A stretch of 36,964 nucleotides of DNA, from NCBI GenBank assembly GCA_002327445.1, contig DCWA01000039.1:1-36964 (forward strand). The letters run 5' to 3'. How positions within the stretch are numbered: position 1 is the stretch's first letter; each line of letters starts with the position of its first letter. Under the pieces are notes generated by a model, which made no database searches, was not told the origin of the DNA, and was given only the letters and a program-made list of their open reading frames with translations. Made by a program: the position numbers and the translations under genes. Origin of the DNA: Desulfobacteraceae bacterium UBA2174. Lineage in GTDB: Bacteria > Desulfobacterota > Desulfobacteria > Desulfobacterales > UBA2174. Shown here piece by piece: positions 34,396 through 36,964 of the stretch.

Positions 34396-34980
34396 TCATG
34401 AGCCATTAATAACGGCAGCGTTAACACTCAGCATTGTAACGGGCTCATTATTTAAGGCTTCCATGTTATGGGAAATTTTGGAGTCAATGTAAAAGCATTC
34501 CCCGGCTTTGAATGTGTAAGCGGTGTCACCGTAAAGGAACTTCAATGTGCCGGTTAACACATAGTTGAACTCCTCGCCTTTATGGACGAAAGCTTGTGTG
34601 TTTTTCTTTCCCGGCAATACAGTGATCAGATAAGGATCCATGATTTTCCTGCTAATCTGACGGGCCAAAGGGATGTAGCTATAGGCGCTGAACACTTCAT
34701 CATTTGCCTCAAGCTGTGCTTTAATGTCTTTTTCGTACATAGGCACAATCATGGCCTTCATGATCGCTTCATCATCTTCAAATAAAATTCCAACCTTTAC
34801 ACCTAGCGCATCAGCAATTTTGGCCAATGTGGCCACTGCAGGCACTTTTTTCCCGTTTTCAAGCAGTGAAATATAACTTCGCGCTAAGCCGGAGCGTGCA
34901 GCGAGGGTTTGTTGATTTAGTCCCTTGCTCTGACGTATCAATTTAATTCGCTTAGCAATATCATTCGAAAGTCTGTTCAT
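34396..34980 (-). CDS. XRE-family regulator with a C-terminal cupin domain
   Basis: The protein has 194 residues. The N-terminal HTH_3 domain spans roughly 5-60 (IRQSKGLNQQTLAARSGLA, YISLLENGKKVP). A cupin fold occupies about 115-190 (FVHKGEEFNYVLTGTLKFLY, then GECFYIDSKISHNM), where a small effector would bind. I chose ATG 34980 because TGGAGG is 5 bases upstream; an in-frame ATG 7 codons earlier lacks one. It is encoded directly ahead of the transporter genes on the same strand, so it probably controls the catabolic operon in response to its substrate. Inverted repeats in the upstream region are candidate binding sites. Confidence 0.9.
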   Translation of the reverse strand: MNRLSNDIAKRIKLIRQSKGLNQQTLAARSGLARSYISLLENGKKVPAVATLAKIADALGVKVGILFEDDEAIMKAMIVPMYEKDIKAQLEANDEVFSAYSYIPLARQISRKIMDPYLITVLPGKKNTQAFVHKGEEFNYVLTGTLKFLYGDTAYTFKAGECFYIDSKISHNMEALNNEPVTMLSVNAAVINGS

Positions 34981-35282
34981 ACTGCCTCCAGCAGTGCTCA
35001 AGGTTCGGTTTAATCAAAACCCGGTAACTTTAAAAGTTACTAAATTCGGCTTCAGCGATCCCTATAATGGCCAAAAAATACTCATAAAATCCTGATAGCA
35101 CTATTATTCGAATCAAACAAAAAACCAATTTGGTAATTAATTCAGTTTTTTACAATCTTGATAGGCAAATCATTACAATATTTTTCATGTTTACCCATGG
35201 TAACATTTTTTGTCAAGAAATAATATTTATTTAAAAAATATAAATAAAATATCTTTTCATATTTGGGATTTATAGGCACAAC
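34981..35282. promoter_or_regulatory. AT-rich control region upstream of the regulator, with three palindromes
   Basis: This 302-base stretch holds no gene. It contains GTAACTTTAAAAGTTAC (35,024-35,040), an 8-base inverted repeat with one central base and the best operator candidate; ACCAATTTGGT (35,124-35,134); and TTACC-CAT-GGTAA near 35,191-35,203. The first and third share a GTAAC-like half site. The DNA is extremely AT-rich. A - strand pair TTGTTT and TATCAG, 17 bases apart, could be the promoter, but it is weak. Confidence 0.45.
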
Positions 35283-35358
35283 GAGCAGGAGTTGTCGGAA
35301 GGGTGATGTGTTCCAGGTCCCGGACATCGGGTAATCAATGCTACGGGCACTCCTGCTC
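35283..35358. repeat. 10-base inverted repeat at the AT-rich/GC-rich junction
   Basis: GAGCAGGAGT (35,283-35,292) and ACTCCTGCTC (35,349-35,358) are perfect inverted copies 56 bases apart. They span the point where the DNA changes from AT-rich spacer to GC-rich helicase sequence and where the helicase gene loses its usual 5' end. They may mark a rearrangement junction. Confidence 0.5.
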
Positions 35359-36964
35359 AGCAGGAGACGGTCATCGTCCACCAGACCAAGGTGTTTGCCG
35401 GCGCCACGATGGAATTTCAAGGGGCATGGACCGTCGATCCCAAGTACGGCCGGCAGTTCAGGGCCACGGTGGCGGTGGAAAGGAAGCCGGCTTCGGCGGC
35501 GGCCCTGGAAAAATATCTCGGCTCGGGCCTGATCAAGGGGGTCGGGCCAAAGACGGCCACGAAAATCGTTCGGCACTTCAAGGAAAAGACCCTCGACGTC
35601 TTCGAGGAAGAGATCCAGCGGCTCGTCGAGGTGCCGGGGATCGCCGAAAAGAAGCTGCGCATGGTCAGCGAGGCCTGGACCGAGCACCGCGCCATCCGGG
35701 AAGTGATGATGTTCTTGCAGTCCCACGGCATCAGCACCCTCTTTGCCGTACGGATCTACAAGCAATACGGCGACAACGCCATCGACACCGTCACCGAGGA
35801 CCCCTATCGGCTGGCCAACGACATCCACGGCATCGGCTTCTTTTCCGCCGACAAGGTCGCCCTGAGCATCGGCCTGGAAAAGGACAGCCCCCGGCGCATC
35901 ATGGCCGGCATCCGGCACGTGCTGGCCGCCAGCCGGGAGTTCGGCCACTGCTACCTCACCGCGGCCCAGATCGAGGCCCAGACCCGGGAGCTGATCGGGC
36001 TGGACGTGAGCGATCGCTTGCCGCTGTTTCTGGAGCAGATGGAGCAGGAGGGGCTGCTCAAGGTCCGCGAAATCGCATCTGCGGACGGCGGTACAGCCCT
36101 TTGCTACTACGCCAAGTCCCTCTACTTCGACGAACTTTACGTGGCCAAACGGCTGTCCGAGCGCGGCAACGTTCCAACCGTGGACACCGCCCGGGTCGAT
36201 CGCTGGCTGGAACTGTTCAGTCGGGCCAGAAATTTCACCCTGGGAGAAGAGCAGTTGGCAGCCGTGAAGGAAATCGTCGGGGAAAAGATCTCGATTCTCA
36301 CCGGTGGCCCCGGATCCGGCAAGACGACCGCCACCCTGGTGCTCGTCCGGCTGCTGGAAGCCATGGGCCGCAAGGTCATCCTGGCCGCCCCCACCGGCCG
36401 GGCCGCGCAACGAATGATGGACGTGATCGGGCGGGAGGCCAAGACGATCCACCGGCTGCTGGAATGGAAGGGCGGACAGTTCAGCCGCAATGAGGAAAAT
36501 CCCCTGGAGGTCGGGTTTCTCATCGTCGACGAATCCTCCATGCTCGACATCAGCCTGACCGCCTCCTTGCTCAAAGCCGTCCCCGCGCACAGCCAGGTGC
36601 TCTTCATCGGAGATGCGGACCAGCTGCCTTCCGTCGGCGCCGGTAACGTGCTGCGGGACATGATTGCATCCGGCGCCATTCCCTGCTTCCCGCTGTCGAA
36701 AATCTTTCGCCAGGCCGAGGCGTCCAGCATCATCCGCTACGCCTATCAGATCAACAGCGGCGAGCTGCCCCATGTCGACTCGCCGTTCAAGAAGCCGGAG
36801 GTGTGGGAAAACGGCACGGACTGCTTTTTCATGGACGCCGACGAAGCCACCCGGGCCCAGCTCGGCTTCATCGCCCGGGTCAAGCGGCATTTCGAAAACC
36901 AACCTCCCCCTGCCGCAAGCGAGCCTTACGGAGATGCCAACCCTTACGAATTCAGGGTGAGCGA
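35307..36964 (+). CDS. recD2: RecD2-type ATP-dependent DNA helicase, 5'-truncated and running off the window
   Basis: The frame is open from 35,307, after a stop at 35,304-35,306, to the window end. It encodes part of the N-terminal OB-like region (GAWTVDPKYGRQF), helix-hairpin-helix repeats (KYLGSGLIKGVGPKTA and VEVPGIAEKKL), Walker A GGPGSGKTT, VDESSMLD and FIGDADQLPSVGAGN. These are the landmarks of RecD2/RecD-like 5'-3' helicases acting in DNA repair. The first ATG in frame is 35,409, inside the OB region. About the first 35-45 residues usual for the family are absent, and no start with a ribosome binding site exists upstream. Either the gene is broken by the junction or it uses an unusual start. 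A 586-residue frame on the opposite strand is its shadow. Confidence 0.85.

Noticed and set aside
35142..36902. 586-residue - strand open frame over the helicase gene
   Set aside because: It is antisense to a frame with clear RecD2 motifs, and its composition (Gly/Asp/His-rich without any motif) is typical of the shadow of a GC-rich gene.
1..36964. CRISPR arrays, tRNA genes and tyrosine or serine recombinases
   Set aside because: I saw no regularly spaced direct repeats, no cloverleaf-like segments ending in CCA and no protein with recombinase motifs.

Overview
The window looks like a bacterial accessory region. Three signs suggest an anaerobic or metabolically versatile member of the Desulfobacterota: a TRAP-transporter/acyloin-dehydrogenase gene cluster, RecD2-type helicase sequence, and GC-rich coding DNA mixed with AT-rich spacers. 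The lineage is an inference from gene content; there is no rRNA gene or lineage marker. I saw no rRNA, tRNA, CRISPR array or integrase.

Region 1 (1-13,800) is a DNA-modification-type defence locus on the + strand. It encodes a 1763-residue DEAD/DEAH helicase with a DUF1998/MZB-type C-terminus (DruE/MrfA-like), an SNF2-family helicase resembling DISARM DrmD, a 1320-residue N6-adenine methyltransferase resembling DrmMI, and, after a 200-base gap, an HNH endonuclease. The first three genes are tightly coupled. The set has the class 1 DISARM drmD-drmMI pair, but one giant helicase-DUF1998 chain stands where drmA and drmB would be, and an HNH nuclease stands where the PLD protein DrmC would be. 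The methyltransferase has an AT-rich island where its target recognition domain should be.

Region 2 (13,830-21,331) is a patchwork of defence genes and relics: a toxin-antitoxin pair whose antitoxin joins an MqsA-like zinc/HTH part to a SocA/Panacea (DUF4065) domain; a C-terminal relic of a type I restriction HsdR subunit; a possible HEPN-type protein followed at once by a well-formed integron attC site; a 1274-residue SIR2 protein of the DSR (NAD+-depleting antiphage) type; two strong inverted repeats; and a second, diverged HsdR C-terminal relic.

Region 3 (21,703-35,001) is a metabolic cluster on the - strand. In reading order it holds an XRE-cupin regulator, a DctP-DctQ-DctM TRAP transporter, a short-chain dehydrogenase, a complete acetoin-dehydrogenase-like complex (E1 alpha, E1 beta, E2, E3), an old-yellow-enzyme-type flavin reductase and a second short-chain dehydrogenase. 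After a 418-base gap come lipB and lipA, which would make the lipoyl cofactor for E2. The likely scheme is uptake of an organic acid or ketone, oxidation or reduction by the dehydrogenases and the flavin enzyme, then thiamine-dependent C-C cleavage to acyl-CoA. The substrate cannot be read from sequence. Long G/C homopolymer tracts recur through this operon.

Region 4 (35,283-36,964) starts with an abrupt change from AT-rich to GC-rich DNA at a 10-bp inverted repeat. It then holds a RecD2-type helicase gene without its normal 5' end, which runs off the window.
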